Positions 6,735 through 16,891 of a stretch of DNA of 64,000 bases are shown in pieces. The position numbers were made by a program, and so were the translations under genes. The stretch's first letter is position 1. Every line of letters starts with the position of its first letter. This DNA comes from Clostridiales bacterium UBA1774 (lineage in GTDB: Bacteria > Bacillota > Clostridia > Oscillospirales > Oscillospiraceae). Where the stretch lies: positions 41,299 through 105,298 of the forward strand of contig DCGQ01000004.1 of assembly GCA_002314635.1 (NCBI GenBank), read 5' to 3'. Under the pieces are notes generated by a model that had not been told where the DNA came from, did no database searches, and saw only the letters and a program-made list of their open reading frames with translations.

Positions 6735-9716
6735 ATGCTGATATTATCACAGATCGTCAAAAACTACAAGTTGGGAGATACAGAAGTTCAGGCTTTGAAG
6801 GGGGTAAGTCTCAGTTTTCGGAAGCATGAATTTGTTGCCATATTGGGTCACTCCGGCTGTGGAAAAACAACACTTCTGAATATCATCGGTGGTCTGGACC
6901 GCTACACCTCCGGTGATCTGTCTATCCGCGGCAAATCCACCAAGGCCTTTAAGGACGGTGACTGGGATGCTTACCGAAACCACTCCGTCGGTTTTGTTTT
7001 TCAGAGCTACCAGCTCATATCCCATCAGACCGTCCTGAAAAATGTGGAGCTGGCTCTGACCCTCAGCGGCGTCAGCAAGGCAGAGCGGAAGCGCCGCGCC
7101 ATCGAAGCGCTGGAGCGTGTGGGTCTGGGCGATCAGCTGCAGAAAAAACCGGCACAGATGTCCGGCGGCCAGATGCAGCGCGTGGCCATCGCCCGCGCAC
7201 TGGTGAACGATCCCGACATCATCCTTGCGGACGAGCCTACGGGCGCTCTGGACAGCGAGACCAGCGTGCAGGTCATGGATGTGCTGCGGGAGATCTCCGG
7301 GGAAAAGCTCATCATCATGGTCACCCACAACCCGGAGCTGGCGGAGCAGTATGCCACTCGCATCGTCCGCCTGCTGGACGGCAAGGTCACGGACGATTCA
7401 GACCCCTGGGATCCGGAGTTGGAACCGGAAGAAGCGGACAGAACCGAGGGCAATCCCTTTGTCCTTCCCACCGAAAAAAAGTCGGAAAAGAAACCCGCCA
7501 TGTCCCTTCTCACCGCGCTGGGGCTCAGCTGGAATAACCTGCTGACCAAGAAAGGGCGCACACTGCTCACGGCCTTTGCCGGCTCCATCGGCATCATCGG
7601 CATTGCGCTAATCCTGTCGCTGAGCAACGGCATTCAGAATTACATCGACCGGGTGCAGGAGGACGCACTCAGTACCTACCCGCTGACCATCACCGGTGAA
7701 ACCATGGATATGTCCAGTCTGGTCAGCACCATCGCCCAGCAGCGTAGCGGGGAGAGCAAGCATGAACTGGACGCCGTTTATTCCAGCACCGTCATGTCCG
7801 ATCTGGTGGACAGCATGATGAATATGCAGCTTCGTGCCAATGACCTCAGCTCCTTCCTGACTTATCTGGAAAGCGAGGAAAGCGGCGCGGGAGAGCATAT
7901 CAGCAGCATCTCCCGGGATTACGGAACCACCCTGTATGTCTACAGCAACGACACCACCGAGGGACTGACGGCGGTAAACCCCAGTCCGCTGTATGAGACC
8001 ATGATGGGCACCTTTTATAATACCGACACGCTTTCCAGTATGTCTGCCAGCTTCACCGGCATGTATTCCGGCGGTCTCGACATCTGGTCGCCGCTGCTGG
8101 ATAATGAGGAACTGATGAATACCCAGTATGATGTGATCGCCGGTCACTGGCCGACCAGCTCCCATGAAATCGTCCTGATCGTGGATAAGAACAACGAAAT
8201 CAATGACCTGTATCTGTACTCGCTGGGCATCAAGGATCAGAGCGAGGTACAGGAGCTGATGAACGCCCGGTTTTCCGGCAAGGATCTGAATGCAAAGGTG
8301 GAATCCTGGAGCTATGATGAGCTGCTGGCCATGGAGTTCAAGGTCATTCTCCCCACGGACTGCTATGAAAAGGATGCAGAAACCGGTCTGTGGATCGACC
8401 GCAGCGGCGACGAAGCCTATATGAAATCCGTGGTAGACCGCAGCGAGACGCTTCAGGTCGTTGGCATCATCCGTCCCAGCGAGGAAGCCTCCGCCGCAGC
8501 GGTCTCCGGTGCGGTGGGGTATCGGAGCGATCTGGCAAACTGGTATCTGGATTCCATCGCCGATTCCGAATTGGTCAAAGCACAGCAGGCCAGTCCGGAT
8601 ACGGACATTTTCACCGGTCTCCCCTTTGACGACGGAACCTATCAGGAGCCGGATACTGCGGAAAAGGCATCCCTGTTCCGCCAGTGGATCGGCGAACAGT
8701 CCGCCATCGCGCAGGCTGCCATCTACTCCGAAATTGCATCCACACCCTCCGAGGAGGAGCTGCAGGCCATGGCCGCCGCTTCTCTGGAAGGCTTGACCCG
8801 GGAGGACATCGTAGAGCAGATGATTCCCGCAGCCGCAGCGGAGATGCAGGTTCCGGAGGAAACGCTGCGTCAGTATCTGGGTGCCATGAGCGATGAGGAG
8901 CTGTATGCCGCTATGATGACGGCTGCTACGGAGAAGCTGGCTGCCGCTTATGCCGCAACCGCCTCCGAAGGTTTGGAAGCGCTCAGCACCGCCGAACTGG
9001 TCAATCTGCTGAACGGTCAGCTCTCCGTCATGGATGACAAAGCGCTGAGCAAGCTGTATGACAAATATGTGCCCTCTCCTATTTCCGATTCCACGCTGCA
9101 GGAAAACCTCCAAATGGTCGGCTACAATGACCGGAGCCAGCCCAGCACCGTCAGTATCTACGCCCCCACCTTTGAGGACAAGGACGCCATCGTGGCGATC
9201 ATCGAGTCCTACAATCAGAAGATGGAGGAAAGCGGTCAGGACGACAAGGTGATCCGCTACACGGACTATGTGGGTCTGCTGATGAGCTCCATCACCACCA
9301 TCATTAACGCCATTTCCTATGTGCTGGTGGCCTTCGTTTCCATCAGTCTGGTGGTCAGCAGCATCATGATCGGCATTATCACCTATATCTCCGTGCTGGA
9401 GCGCACCAGAGAAATCGGCATTCTCCGCGCCATGGGCGCTTCCAAGCGGGATATCGCCCGGGTGTTCAATGCGGAAACCGCCATTGTGGGCTTTGCTGCC
9501 GGCTTCCTCGGTATTCTGGTCACTGTGCTGCTGAACATCCCCATCAGCCTGATCGTGCAGAAGCTCACCGACATTCCCTATCTCCGTTCCCTGCTTCCGC
9601 CTCTGGCCGGTGCAATTCTGGTGGTCATCAGCATTGTGCTGACGCTGATCGCCGGTCTGATTCCCTCCCGCGTGGCTGCGAAAAAGGATCCGGTGGAAGC
9701 ACTGCGAACCGAATAA
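6735..9716 (+). CDS. ABC transporter, fused ATPase and FtsX/MacB-type permease
   Basis: 993 residues from the ATG at 6735, which is preceded by AAAGGGAG; an upstream in-frame start would add an unrelated leader. Residues 1-225 are a MacB/LolD-type nucleotide-binding domain: Walker A GHSGCGKT (38-45), signature MSGGQMQR, Walker B IILADEPTG, H-loop MVTHN. A charged linker leads to TM1 (about residues 275-295, AFAGSIGIIGIALIL), a very large extracytoplasmic region of some 550 residues with an Ala/Glu-rich helical part, and three C-terminal TM helices of the FtsX type (VLVAFVSISLVVSSIMIGI; GFAAGFLGILVTVLL; GAILVVISIVLTLIAG). MacB-like proteins are mechanotransmitters for antimicrobial peptides or lipoproteins rather than classic pumps; the substrate here is unknown. 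Single-gene unit. Confidence 0.9.
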   Translation: MLILSQIVKNYKLGDTEVQALKGVSLSFRKHEFVAILGHSGCGKTTLLNIIGGLDRYTSGDLSIRGKSTKAFKDGDWDAYRNHSVGFVFQSYQLISHQTVLKNVELALTLSGVSKAERKRRAIEALERVGLGDQLQKKPAQMSGGQMQRVAIARALVNDPDIILADEPTGALDSETSVQVMDVLREISGEKLIIMVTHNPELAEQYATRIVRLLDGKVTDDSDPWDPELEPEEADRTEGNPFVLPTEKKSEKKPAMSLLTALGLSWNNLLTKKGRTLLTAFAGSIGIIGIALILSLSNGIQNYIDRVQEDALSTYPLTITGETMDMSSLVSTIAQQRSGESKHELDAVYSSTVMSDLVDSMMNMQLRANDLSSFLTYLESEESGAGEHISSISRDYGTTLYVYSNDTTEGLTAVNPSPLYETMMGTFYNTDTLSSMSASFTGMYSGGLDIWSPLLDNEELMNTQYDVIAGHWPTSSHEIVLIVDKNNEINDLYLYSLGIKDQSEVQELMNARFSGKDLNAKVESWSYDELLAMEFKVILPTDCYEKDAETGLWIDRSGDEAYMKSVVDRSETLQVVGIIRPSEEASAAAVSGAVGYRSDLANWYLDSIADSELVKAQQASPDTDIFTGLPFDDGTYQEPDTAEKASLFRQWIGEQSAIAQAAIYSEIASTPSEEELQAMAAASLEGLTREDIVEQMIPAAAAEMQVPEETLRQYLGAMSDEELYAAMMTAATEKLAAAYAATASEGLEALSTAELVNLLNGQLSVMDDKALSKLYDKYVPSPISDSTLQENLQMVGYNDRSQPSTVSIYAPTFEDKDAIVAIIESYNQKMEESGQDDKVIRYTDYVGLLMSSITTIINAISYVLVAFVSISLVVSSIMIGIITYISVLERTREIGILRAMGASKRDIARVFNAETAIVGFAAGFLGILVTVLLNIPISLIVQKLTDIPYLRSLLPPLAGAILVVISIVLTLIAGLIPSRVAAKKDPVEALRTE

Positions 9717-9724
9717 GACAACGA

Positions 9725-9760
9725 AAATGGCCGCTGCGAATTTCGCAGCGGCCACATTTT
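9725..9760. terminator. Bidirectional terminator between ABC-FtsX gene and metF
   Basis: Stem TGGCCGCTGCGA/TCGCAGCGGCCA with a short loop; T-rich to the right on the plus strand (CATTTTATA) and A-rich to the left, so it serves both converging genes. Confidence 0.85.
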
Positions 9761-9767
9761 ATAATTC

Positions 9768-10646
9768 TCAGATACCGGCCAGCTTCAGGATCTCGGGAAC
9801 CTTGGATTCCCAACCCAGAGCCATGATGTGAACACCCTGGCAGTAGGGCTTGCATTCCTTGATGATGCGGGCGGCGATTTCCACACCGGTGATACCGGCC
9901 TTGGTCTTTTCCTTGTCGGCCTTCAGTTCCTCGATCATGGAATCAGGCACATGGATACCGGCAACATTCGCGTTCATGTAGCGCACCATACCCACATTCT
10001 TGGGGATGATGATGCCGACCTGCACGGGTACGCCGAACTGCTTGGCCTTCTCCATGAAGGCGATGAACTTCTCGGAATCGAACACGGCCTGCGTCTGGAA
10101 ATACTGGGCACCGGCCATAACCTTGCGCTCCATCTTAGCCAGCTGGGCATCAATGGAATCGCTGCAGGGGGAAACGACAGCGCCCTTGGCGAAGCTGGGA
10201 GCATCGCCCACCAGCTTGTTTCCGCCCAGATCCTCGCCCTTCTCCAGCAGACCAACGGTGTGCAGCAGAGAGACGGAATCCAGATCGAACACGGGCTTGG
10301 CGCCGGGATGATCGCCCAGCGTGGTATGGTCGCCGGTCAGGCACAGCACGTTATCAATGCCGAACATGGCGGCGCTCAGAAGGTCGGACTGGAGGGCAAT
10401 ACGGTTGCGGTCGCGGCAGGTCAGCTGGAAAATGGGGTTCAGACCCGCGTCTTTCAGCATCTTGCAGGTGGCCAGAGAGCCCAGACGCATGACGGAGGAC
10501 TGGTTATCGGTCACATTGACAGCAGTGAGGCCGCTGAGGTAGGTCTTGGCTTCTTCCACAACACCATCGATGTTGATGCCCTTCGGTGGGCCTACTTCCG
10601 CAGTCGTTACAAATTCACCACGCTGAAACAGCTCAGTAATTTTCAT
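9768..10646 (-). CDS. metF: 5,10-methylenetetrahydrofolate reductase, MetF subunit
   Basis: 292 residues, the length of a MetF catalytic subunit. It reduces methylene-THF to methyl-THF on FAD. Family features are the N-terminal VTTAEVGPPKG, the barrel segments NVTDNQSS and FQLTCRDRNR, LCLTGDH, and the QTQAVFD substrate segment. It is the last gene of a three-gene minus-strand operon behind rnfC2 and metV, separated from metV by 52 bp; the SD TAGGAG is about 10 bp from the ATG. The presence of MetV and an RnfC-like partner indicates the multi-subunit acetogen-type enzyme instead of the stand-alone NADH-using MetF of enterobacteria. Confidence 0.93.
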   Translation of the reverse strand: MKITELFQRGEFVTTAEVGPPKGINIDGVVEEAKTYLSGLTAVNVTDNQSSVMRLGSLATCKMLKDAGLNPIFQLTCRDRNRIALQSDLLSAAMFGIDNVLCLTGDHTTLGDHPGAKPVFDLDSVSLLHTVGLLEKGEDLGGNKLVGDAPSFAKGAVVSPCSDSIDAQLAKMERKVMAGAQYFQTQAVFDSEKFIAFMEKAKQFGVPVQVGIIIPKNVGMVRYMNANVAGIHVPDSMIEELKADKEKTKAGITGVEIAARIIKECKPYCQGVHIMALGWESKVPEILKLAGI

Positions 10647-10698
10647 TGTATGTTTACTCCTAACAATAAATATTCTGGCAGTATCCTTACGGGATACC

Positions 10699-11319
10699 TC
10701 ACTCGGTCACATCAACCTTGGTTGCGTAATTGCGGATCTGGACAGGGCACTTCAGCATATCCAGACGGTTCACCTGCTTCAGGCGGCGATAGATGCGTTC
10801 CCAGCCGCACTCCATGGTGGGATCGACTTCGCACATGCCGTTCTTGGCGCCGCCGCACTGGCCGTTCACAAGGCTCTTGGAGCAGGCAGTCAGGGGGCAG
10901 ATGCCGCCGGTGATATTCAGGTAGCACTCACCGCACTGCTTGCAGTCGTACTCCAGAGGGGTAACACCCTGGAAGCCGGGCAGCGGCACGGTATCGCAGG
11001 CGGCAACGACCTTCTTGCCGGGCAGGTACTCGGCAATGGTCTGCACGCCGATGCCGCAGGAGAACACCAGCACGGTGTCGGCAGCATCGATCTCGCTCTG
11101 GCGATAGCTGAGGCGCAGCTTGATATTTTCCGGATTGCAGATATAGTCAGTGGTCAGAATACCGGTCACGTTTCCGGTGGCCTGCAGTTCCTTCTGCAAA
11201 GCATTGGCTTCCTGCTCGGGGAAGCTGACTTCCTTGCAGCCATGGCAGTTCAGGATGAATACCTTGCCGGTCACCAGTGATACGATAGTTTCCTGATCTT
11301 TCAGCTTGGTAATTAACAT
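10699..11319 (-). CDS. metV: MetV, zinc/iron-sulfur partner subunit of methylene-THF reductase
   Basis: 206 residues. Matches the methylene-THF reductase C-terminal (MetV) family: N-terminal NCHGCKEVSFPEQ with a CxxC pair, then a cysteine-rich C-terminal half (CKQCGECYLNITGGIC, CSKSLVNGQCGGAKNG, CEVDPTMECGWERIYRRL). In acetogens MetV is required for MetF activity and folding and links it to the electron-input subunit. The ATG overlaps the preceding context tightly: the rnfC2 stop codon ends one base before it (TGATATG), so the two are translationally coupled. Closely related in sequence to the N-terminal third of the upstream protein, suggesting duplication. Confidence 0.9.
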   Translation of the reverse strand: MLITKLKDQETIVSLVTGKVFILNCHGCKEVSFPEQEANALQKELQATGNVTGILTTDYICNPENIKLRLSYRQSEIDAADTVLVFSCGIGVQTIAEYLPGKKVVAACDTVPLPGFQGVTPLEYDCKQCGECYLNITGGICPLTACSKSLVNGQCGGAKNGMCEVDPTMECGWERIYRRLKQVNRLDMLKCPVQIRNYATKVDVTE

Positions 11320-11320
11320 A

Positions 11321-13288
11321 TCACTTCTTCATCTCCTGTATTGCTTTTTTGCCCGCCTTGATCTTGGTGACCAGCGGGATCTTGGAGGAGCAGATATATT
11401 CGCAGCATCTGCATTCGATGCAGTCGCGCACATTCTTATCCAGCATACCCTGCCAGTTTTCCTCGTCGGCATACTTGGCAAAGTACAGGGGACTCAGCTC
11501 CATGGGGCACACGTCGGCGCAGCGGCCGCACTTGATGCAGCTCACCGGGGTGCTGTGATCGGTATCGAAGGCGATGATGCCGTTGGAGCCCTTCAGCACC
11601 GGCACATTCAGATCAGCCTGAGCGAAGCCCATCATGGGGCCGCCCATCTTCACGGTCACATCGCTGCCGGTGATGCCGCCGCAGTAATCGACGATGTCCT
11701 TGACGTTGGTGCCGACCTTGATGATGTAGTTGCCCGGATTCTTGATGCGCTCGCCGGTCACGGTGACCACACGCTCGATCAGAGGCAGACCCTTCTGGAT
11801 GGCGTCGGAAATAGCCTTCACGGTGCTGATGTTGGACACCACGGCGCCCACATCCGCAGGCAGACCGCCCCGGGGAACCTGACGGCCCATGACCCGCTTG
11901 ATGAGCATCTTCTCAGCGCCCTGAGGATACTTGGTTCTGGCAACGCAGACCTCGATATCGGGGATATCGGCGGTCTTGGCCTGCAGCAGCTCCACCGCAT
12001 CAGGCTTGTTGTCCTCAATGACGATCACGCCCTTGGGGGCGGAAACCGTCTTCATGACGGCCTTCAGGCCGAAAATCACATCGTCCGCAAACTCCAGCAG
12101 CACCCGATGGTCGGCAGTGAGCATCGGCTCGCATTCGCAGCCGTTGAGCAGAACCGCGTCGATGGGTTTGCCGGGTTTCAGCTTCACGGAGGTGGGGAAG
12201 CCTGCGCCGCCCATACCCACAATGCCGCTTTCCTTCACGATCTCCACGATCTCGTCAGCCGTCAGCTCGTCCAGAGACTTATGAGGCTTCACGGACTCAT
12301 GCAGTTCGTTCTTTCCGTCGGACTTGATCACCACAGCCTGCGCCAGGCCGCCGCGGGTGGGATGCATCCGATCCTCAATGGCAATGACGGTGCCGGAAAC
12401 GCTGGAGTGGATGTTGCCGCTGATGAAGGCGGCAGCCTCGCCGATCTTCTGACCGACCTTCACGGTGTCGCCAACCTGCACAATGGGCTTGGCGGGAGCG
12501 CCGGAATGCTGAGACAGGGGGATGACCACCACTTCCGGTTCGGGGAAGCGCTGCAGTGCCAGATGCTCGGACATTTCCTTCCGCTCGCAGGGATGCACGC
12601 CGCCGTAATAGCCATCGAAACGCTTCTCGCGGATTTCCTTCACATATTCCTGGATGAACTTGTGGTTCACCTTGGAGTAGTCCCGCAGCATGACCGGCTG
12701 GGCAGTCAGCTCGCCGACACGGTTCTGACCGGCCAGACGCTGATTGATCTTTTCCCATGCACAGTCCTTGTTGGGGTCTACTTCGCACTTACCGTTCTTT
12801 GCGCCGCCGCACTGCCCGTTCAGCAGGCTCTTGGAGCAATCCACCACGGGGCAGATGCCGCCGGTGATGTTCAGATAGCACTGAGCGCAGGCTTCGCACT
12901 TCTTCTTGGTCAGCGCCATGCCATGGTTGCCATGATAGTTCAGCGTATTGCTGGCGGCGAACACGGGCAGCTTCACCATGTCCGCGATGGTCTGGATGCC
13001 CAGACCGCAGGAGATCACGAAAACGCTCTCCGTGCCTTCGGGGATCAGCTCCTGGAGCTTCTTTTCCGTCTGCACCTTGTTGCAGAGGAAATCGACCCGG
13101 GCGCTGCCGGTAATGGTCTTGCCCTGCTCGGTCGCGAGCTTGACAAATTCATCACAATCCGGCTCATCCACGGTCACGAACTCTTTGAAGCACTTGTTAC
13201 AGGCAATGACGAAGATGTTATCCGTACCATCCAGATACGGTTTCAGCTCGTCGATCCCTTTCAGCTTGTACTTGGTATAGTTCTCCAA
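11321..13288 (-). CDS. RnfC2-type electron-input subunit: MetV-like domain fused to RnfC-like flavoprotein
   Basis: 655 residues (about 71 kDa). Residues 1-210 are a second MetV-like domain with the same cysteine pattern as the next gene (CNKC at 30-33, CEACAQCYLNITGGICP, NGQCGGAKNGKCEVDPN). Residues 230-655 are RnfC-like: a barrel-sandwich segment (PIVQVGDTVKVGQKIG), the NADH/FMN-binding part (GMGGAGFPTSVKL, LLNGCECEPML), an SLBB-like part, and two [4Fe-4S] motifs (CIKCGRCADVC, CIECRCCEYIC). RnfC2 in Acetobacterium woodii brings NADH electrons to MetV-MetF; the same role is inferred here. Start codon is TTG at 13288, with AAGGTG five bases upstream; no ATG fits better. First gene of the operon, with a strong promoter. 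Confidence 0.85.
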   Translation of the reverse strand: MENYTKYKLKGIDELKPYLDGTDNIFVIACNKCFKEFVTVDEPDCDEFVKLATEQGKTITGSARVDFLCNKVQTEKKLQELIPEGTESVFVISCGLGIQTIADMVKLPVFAASNTLNYHGNHGMALTKKKCEACAQCYLNITGGICPVVDCSKSLLNGQCGGAKNGKCEVDPNKDCAWEKINQRLAGQNRVGELTAQPVMLRDYSKVNHKFIQEYVKEIREKRFDGYYGGVHPCERKEMSEHLALQRFPEPEVVVIPLSQHSGAPAKPIVQVGDTVKVGQKIGEAAAFISGNIHSSVSGTVIAIEDRMHPTRGGLAQAVVIKSDGKNELHESVKPHKSLDELTADEIVEIVKESGIVGMGGAGFPTSVKLKPGKPIDAVLLNGCECEPMLTADHRVLLEFADDVIFGLKAVMKTVSAPKGVIVIEDNKPDAVELLQAKTADIPDIEVCVARTKYPQGAEKMLIKRVMGRQVPRGGLPADVGAVVSNISTVKAISDAIQKGLPLIERVVTVTGERIKNPGNYIIKVGTNVKDIVDYCGGITGSDVTVKMGGPMMGFAQADLNVPVLKGSNGIIAFDTDHSTPVSCIKCGRCADVCPMELSPLYFAKYADEENWQGMLDKNVRDCIECRCCEYICSSKIPLVTKIKAGKKAIQEMKK

Positions 13289-13318
13289 TTCCTCACCTTC
13301 CCTAATGAATTGTTCCGA

Positions 13319-13336
13319 CTGCCTGCGTGCAGGCAG
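13319..13336 (-). promoter_or_regulatory. Hairpin in the 5' leader of rnfC2-metV-metF
   Basis: CTGCCTGC and GCAGGCAG form an 8-bp stem with a two-base centre, between the promoter and the TTG start. Too small for a known folate riboswitch; it may stabilise the mRNA. Confidence 0.45.
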
Positions 13337-13361
13337 TTTTAGCTACAATTAGTGACATTTA

Positions 13362-13390
13362 AGTATAACACGCCGGTTATCATGAATCAA
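13362..13390 (-). promoter_or_regulatory. Sigma-A promoter of the methylene-THF reductase operon
   Basis: Minus-strand TTGATT (13390-13385), 17-bp spacer, TATACT (13367-13362). Confidence 0.8.
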
Positions 13391-13423
13391 GAGTTTTTCG
13401 ACAGAATGCCCCGGAATAACTTT

Positions 13424-13452
13424 CCCCCGCTCCGCAGTTTTCGGAACGGGGG
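13424..13452 (-). terminator. Terminator of the glycosyltransferase operon
   Basis: An 11-bp stem (CCCCCGTTCCG with CGGAGCGGGGG, one G-T pair) and 7-base loop lies 9 bp after the stop codon of the membrane glycosyltransferase gene. The T-tract is weak. Confidence 0.65.
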
Positions 13453-13461
13453 AGGGGATGT

Positions 13462-15225
13462 TCATTCTTTTCCGAAATCACCGATGGTCGCGTCCAGAAT
13501 GTCCTCGACGGTCCATTCTCCGCTCTCGTACTTCTCCCGCATTTCATCCGTGATTCGGTACTTCGGCATCAGATAATTCGAAGTATCCAACGGTTCTAGA
13601 CCGTATTGCTCCAGAAGATCATTGCGGACATAGAGTGCATCCGTACCTTTTCGAATGCCATCCTTGTAAGCATAGCATACATCATAAAAGAATACGGGCG
13701 CATAATCAAAGGAGGTAACTTCCTCTCCGAAAACCCGTTCCACATCAACGGTTCCGAACAACACCTCCGGAATACCCGTTTCCCTCCATTCCGTGAAGGC
13801 CTCCTCCATTTCCTCATCCGTCACTGTTTTGTGTGTTCTGTAATGCTGCCCGCTGTCGCCGCAGGCAGCATTGGCAATAATATTTCTGTCAAAGTAGGCC
13901 AGCAAAGTGGGGTCTCCGTCCGCCAGCATCTGGAAGCTTCTTCGGTTTTCGGAATCGTTGTCTTCATACCACACATTGAAGATACGGGCATTCTCCAATC
14001 CGGTTTCCTTCAGATAGGCAGAAAGACTGCGGCCGTAAGAATAATCAGCTTGAAAATCATGCACGGACGCGGAAACACTCCAGTACACAGGCATGAGCAG
14101 ACACAGCGCCGCCAGAAATGTCAGCCCGTACTTCACAATCTTGCTGTCCTTCGATTCAAGCGGGAACCGCTGCTTCATTCTTTTCCATCCATACCCGATT
14201 TTTTCCCTGTCTGTCAATTCGATCCAAATATAAAAAAGCAGAATCCCCACCGAAACGCCGATGTGATGTGCTGTCATATACACTACCGCACCGAACCCGG
14301 CAAATGCCAGAAAGGGAACATAGAAATACCGGAACTTTTCCCGGGAAGAAAAGCAGTAAAGTGCAAGCCACAGGATAATACCGACAATGGTTCCCGGTAT
14401 CAGAGAGAGCATCGGCAATTCCATGTTTTGCAGCGTTACAGCGTCCACGCTGAACCAGTCGCTGCTCCAGAACCAGCATTCCGGAAGCATCCCGAAAATC
14501 ATACAGAGCAGGCGGGCAAACAATGAATTATTGGGGCTCGCACTCGCAATATAGGTATCCTCCCGGGGCATGATCTCCGCGAGCATCAGCAGAGCGAGCA
14601 TCAGCAGGGCAAGCAGGGATAGAGTCCGGCCATCCCGGAACAACTCCGCAAAGCAGCGCTTCAAACCCTTTTCCCGCACCAGCTCCCACACCATGCACAG
14701 CGCAATGCCGCCTGCGATCATGATTCCATAGGAATGGGTCAGACACAACAGCATCAGAACACCGGTAAAACGCCAGGGTTTTTCGTTCTTCATCGGAAAT
14801 GCCATGGCCAGCAGGAGCAGCTCCAGAATAATCAGACCATAGGGGCGGGCGATCACACCGTACTGATAAAACAGGAAATACTGGAAAGGCAGCAGCAGCC
14901 GCATCACCCTCGGAAAGGGAGACCGGAACAGGATCAGCCATGTATAGGCAAAGCAGATCAGAAAAGCGACCGTTTTCAGGCTCCATTCATAGGGCAGACC
15001 CAGCTTGGCTGGGATCGCAAGAATCAAATGCCACAGCGGCGGATGCCCCTCATAATGCGGAATGGTAAACAGAATGTCCTTCAGATTGGCGCAGCGGGCG
15101 ATCTGCCATGCCTGTGCCTCGTCAAACCAGGGTTCATGGAAAACGGTAACCACAATATAACTGACAATAAACAGGCACAATACCGCCCATTCCGCCCGTT
15201 TTCCGACTTTCAGTTTACTCAGCAT
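13462..15225 (-). CDS. Polytopic membrane protein, GT-C-type glycosyltransferase-like
   Basis: 587 residues with about ten hydrophobic helices. After TM1 comes a GT-C-like first loop: [15 protein letters not shown], with the Asp-Glu expected for the catalytic acid of PMT/ArnT-like enzymes, and a second-loop motif [11 protein letters not shown]. The last 200 residues are a soluble extracytoplasmic domain ([18 protein letters not shown]..). GT-C enzymes transfer a sugar from a lipid-phosphate donor to an acceptor outside the membrane. The gene overlaps the upstream flavoprotein gene by 7 bp; GAGGAG lies 8 bases before the ATG. Together with that neighbour it probably serves a cell-surface glycan. 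Donor and acceptor cannot be deduced. Confidence 0.75.
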   Translation of the reverse strand: MLSKLKVGKRAEWAVLCLFIVSYIVVTVFHEPWFDEAQAWQIARCANLKDILFTIPHYEGHPPLWHLILAIPAKLGLPYEWSLKTVAFLICFAYTWLILFRSPFPRVMRLLLPFQYFLFYQYGVIARPYGLIILELLLLAMAFPMKNEKPWRFTGVLMLLCLTHSYGIMIAGGIALCMVWELVREKGLKRCFAELFRDGRTLSLLALLMLALLMLAEIMPREDTYIASASPNNSLFARLLCMIFGMLPECWFWSSDWFSVDAVTLQNMELPMLSLIPGTIVGIILWLALYCFSSREKFRYFYVPFLAFAGFGAVVYMTAHHIGVSVGILLFYIWIELTDREKIGYGWKRMKQRFPLESKDSKIVKYGLTFLAALCLLMPVYWSVSASVHDFQADYSYGRSLSAYLKETGLENARIFNVWYEDNDSENRRSFQMLADGDPTLLAYFDRNIIANAACGDSGQHYRTHKTVTDEEMEEAFTEWRETGIPEVLFGTVDVERVFGEEVTSFDYAPVFFYDVCYAYKDGIRKGTDALYVRNDLLEQYGLEPLDTSNYLMPKYRITDEMREKYESGEWTVEDILDATIGDFGKE

Positions 15226-16790
15226 TCTTTTTTCTCCTCGTGATACTCCTGCTCGGTATTTACATTCCAGATATTCTGCTTGTCCGTCCGGCCGCTCAAG
15301 ATATTCCCAACCGCCTCAAACGCCGTACACATGGAATGGTCAATGTTATTGTAGCGGTGCTGACCATTCCGTCCGATGCAGTAGAGATTGGGGATCGTAT
15401 CCAGATAGTCCCGCAGCGTATCAATACGGTCATAGGTATCGAAATAAGCCGGGTAGGCCTTTTTCACACGCTCCACATGGCTGTCCAGCACATCTGCTTC
15501 CCCATCGATCAGCCCCATAGTGATCAACTCCCGGATGCCGAGTCCGGCAAAGTCTTCGTCCGACATCTGCCAGAGGGCATCACCCTCGTTGCAGAAATAC
15601 TCCAGTCCCATCCAGACCGTGTGTTCCGGATCCTTCACCAGATAGGGCGACCAGTTGTTATAGATCTGGAACCGGCCCATTTTCACCTGTCTGTCATGCA
15701 CATAGACCCAGTTGTCCGGCACGATATTACCCAGAGTTTTGATTTTTGTTTCGTTCTTCAGCTTCAGATGCCGCAGCAGCACACCCACCGTCATGTAATC
15801 CCGGTATGGCAGTCCTGCCGCGATTTCGGCGCAGTCCTGCGGTACATCATTCATGCCTGCCACCAGATCCCGCAGCGGCATGGAAGAAATCACAAGACTG
15901 CCCTCCAGAAGCTCTTTGCTGCCGTCCTCCCTCTCGCAGATAACGCCTGTGAGTCGATTCTGTCCGTTCTTTTTCAGTCCGGTAACACGGGTATGCGTCC
16001 GGATCTCGCCGCCGAGTCGACTGACCTCCCCGGCTGTCAGTTCCCAAAGCTGTCCGGGACCGAGTTTTGGATAGGCGAATTCCTCAATCAGCGATGTCTC
16101 CACCTTTCGGTTCTTCCGGTGCAGCAGTTTTCCGAAAATATCCCGCAGGATCGCGGTCACGGAAAGGCCCTTGACGCGCTGAGCACCCCACTCCGGAGAA
16201 ATACTGCCGGGATGCCGTCCCCACAGGTTCTCCGTATAGTTTTCAAAGAACATCCGGTATAGCTTTTTTCCGAAACGGTTGATGTAGAAATCCTCCAGCG
16301 ATTTTTCCTCCCGTTGGAAAACCATGCTGTACAGATAGCTGAAACCCACCTGTATCGTGGTTCCCAAACCCATGTTTTTCAGAGTCTCCCACTTGAGAGA
16401 AATGGGATAGTCAAAAAACCTGCTGCGAAAAAAAATCCGGGACAGACGGTTTCGGCGCAGCATGACCCGTTCCGTCTTCTCGGGATCCGGGCCACCGGGC
16501 ATAGTCGTGCTTTTCCGCCCCAGAATCCGATCGTCCCCGGGCAGTGCACCCTGCGTAGGCAGCATTTTCTCCCACCATGAGTTGACCTCCGGCACCTTGG
16601 AAAAAAAGCGGTGGCCGCCCATATCCATCCGATTTCCTTTATATTCCACCGTGCGGGAGATACCGCCGAAGGTCCCGCTCTCCTCCAACACAATAACCCG
16701 GTATTCTTCCGAGCGTTTCAGAAGCTCATATGCAGCCGTCAGTCCCGCCGGCCCCGCTCCAATGATCAATGCCGTCTTTTTCTCTGTCAT
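15219..16790 (-). CDS. FAD-dependent oxidoreductase of the UDP-galactopyranose mutase/amine-oxidase-like superfamily
   Basis: 523 residues. N-terminal dinucleotide-binding fold ([18 protein letters not shown]) followed by [22 protein letters not shown], the FAD-binding pattern of UDP-galactopyranose-mutase-like proteins in polysaccharide clusters, and a C-terminal [18 protein letters not shown] that closes the FAD site. Two start codons are possible; AAGGAG is one base from the first ATG but seven from the second, so 16790 is chosen. It heads an operon with the membrane glycosyltransferase and has its own promoter. A sugar- or polyprenol-modifying step for a surface glycan is likely, but the substrate is not shown by the sequence; annotation pipelines often call it NAD(P)/FAD-dependent oxidoreductase. 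Confidence 0.8.
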   Translation of the reverse strand: MTEKKTALIIGAGPAGLTAAYELLKRSEEYRVIVLEESGTFGGISRTVEYKGNRMDMGGHRFFSKVPEVNSWWEKMLPTQGALPGDDRILGRKSTTMPGGPDPEKTERVMLRRNRLSRIFFRSRFFDYPISLKWETLKNMGLGTTIQVGFSYLYSMVFQREEKSLEDFYINRFGKKLYRMFFENYTENLWGRHPGSISPEWGAQRVKGLSVTAILRDIFGKLLHRKNRKVETSLIEEFAYPKLGPGQLWELTAGEVSRLGGEIRTHTRVTGLKKNGQNRLTGVICEREDGSKELLEGSLVISSMPLRDLVAGMNDVPQDCAEIAAGLPYRDYMTVGVLLRHLKLKNETKIKTLGNIVPDNWVYVHDRQVKMGRFQIYNNWSPYLVKDPEHTVWMGLEYFCNEGDALWQMSDEDFAGLGIRELITMGLIDGEADVLDSHVERVKKAYPAYFDTYDRIDTLRDYLDTIPNLYCIGRNGQHRYNNIDHSMCTAFEAVGNILSGRTDKQNIWNVNTEQEYHEEKKEC

Positions 16791-16823
16791 ACCCATACTC
16801 CTTGTTTGGCTATATGATGTAAA

Positions 16824-16852
16824 ATTATATGCTTTTCAGCATCATAGTGCAA
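16824..16852 (-). promoter_or_regulatory. Sigma-A promoter of the flavoprotein-glycosyltransferase operon
   Basis: Minus-strand TTGCAC (16852-16847), 17-bp spacer, perfect TATAAT (16829-16824). Confidence 0.75.
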
Positions 16853-16891
16853 TAGTATCACTGTTGATTTTGGTGTTGCATTTTATCGCCA

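Noticed and set aside
7608..9755. 715-codon open frame on the minus strand opposite the ABC-FtsX gene
   Set aside because: His/Gly/Asp-rich composition typical of the antisense of a GC-rich gene; the opposite strand encodes a protein with all ABC motifs.
13319..13336. Leader hairpin of rnfC2 as folate (THF) or SAM riboswitch
   Set aside because: The leader is only about 70 bases and contains none of the conserved cores of those riboswitches.
11306..13342. 678-codon plus-strand frame opposite rnfC2
   Set aside because: Antisense shadow; the minus strand has MetV and RnfC motifs and a good promoter.
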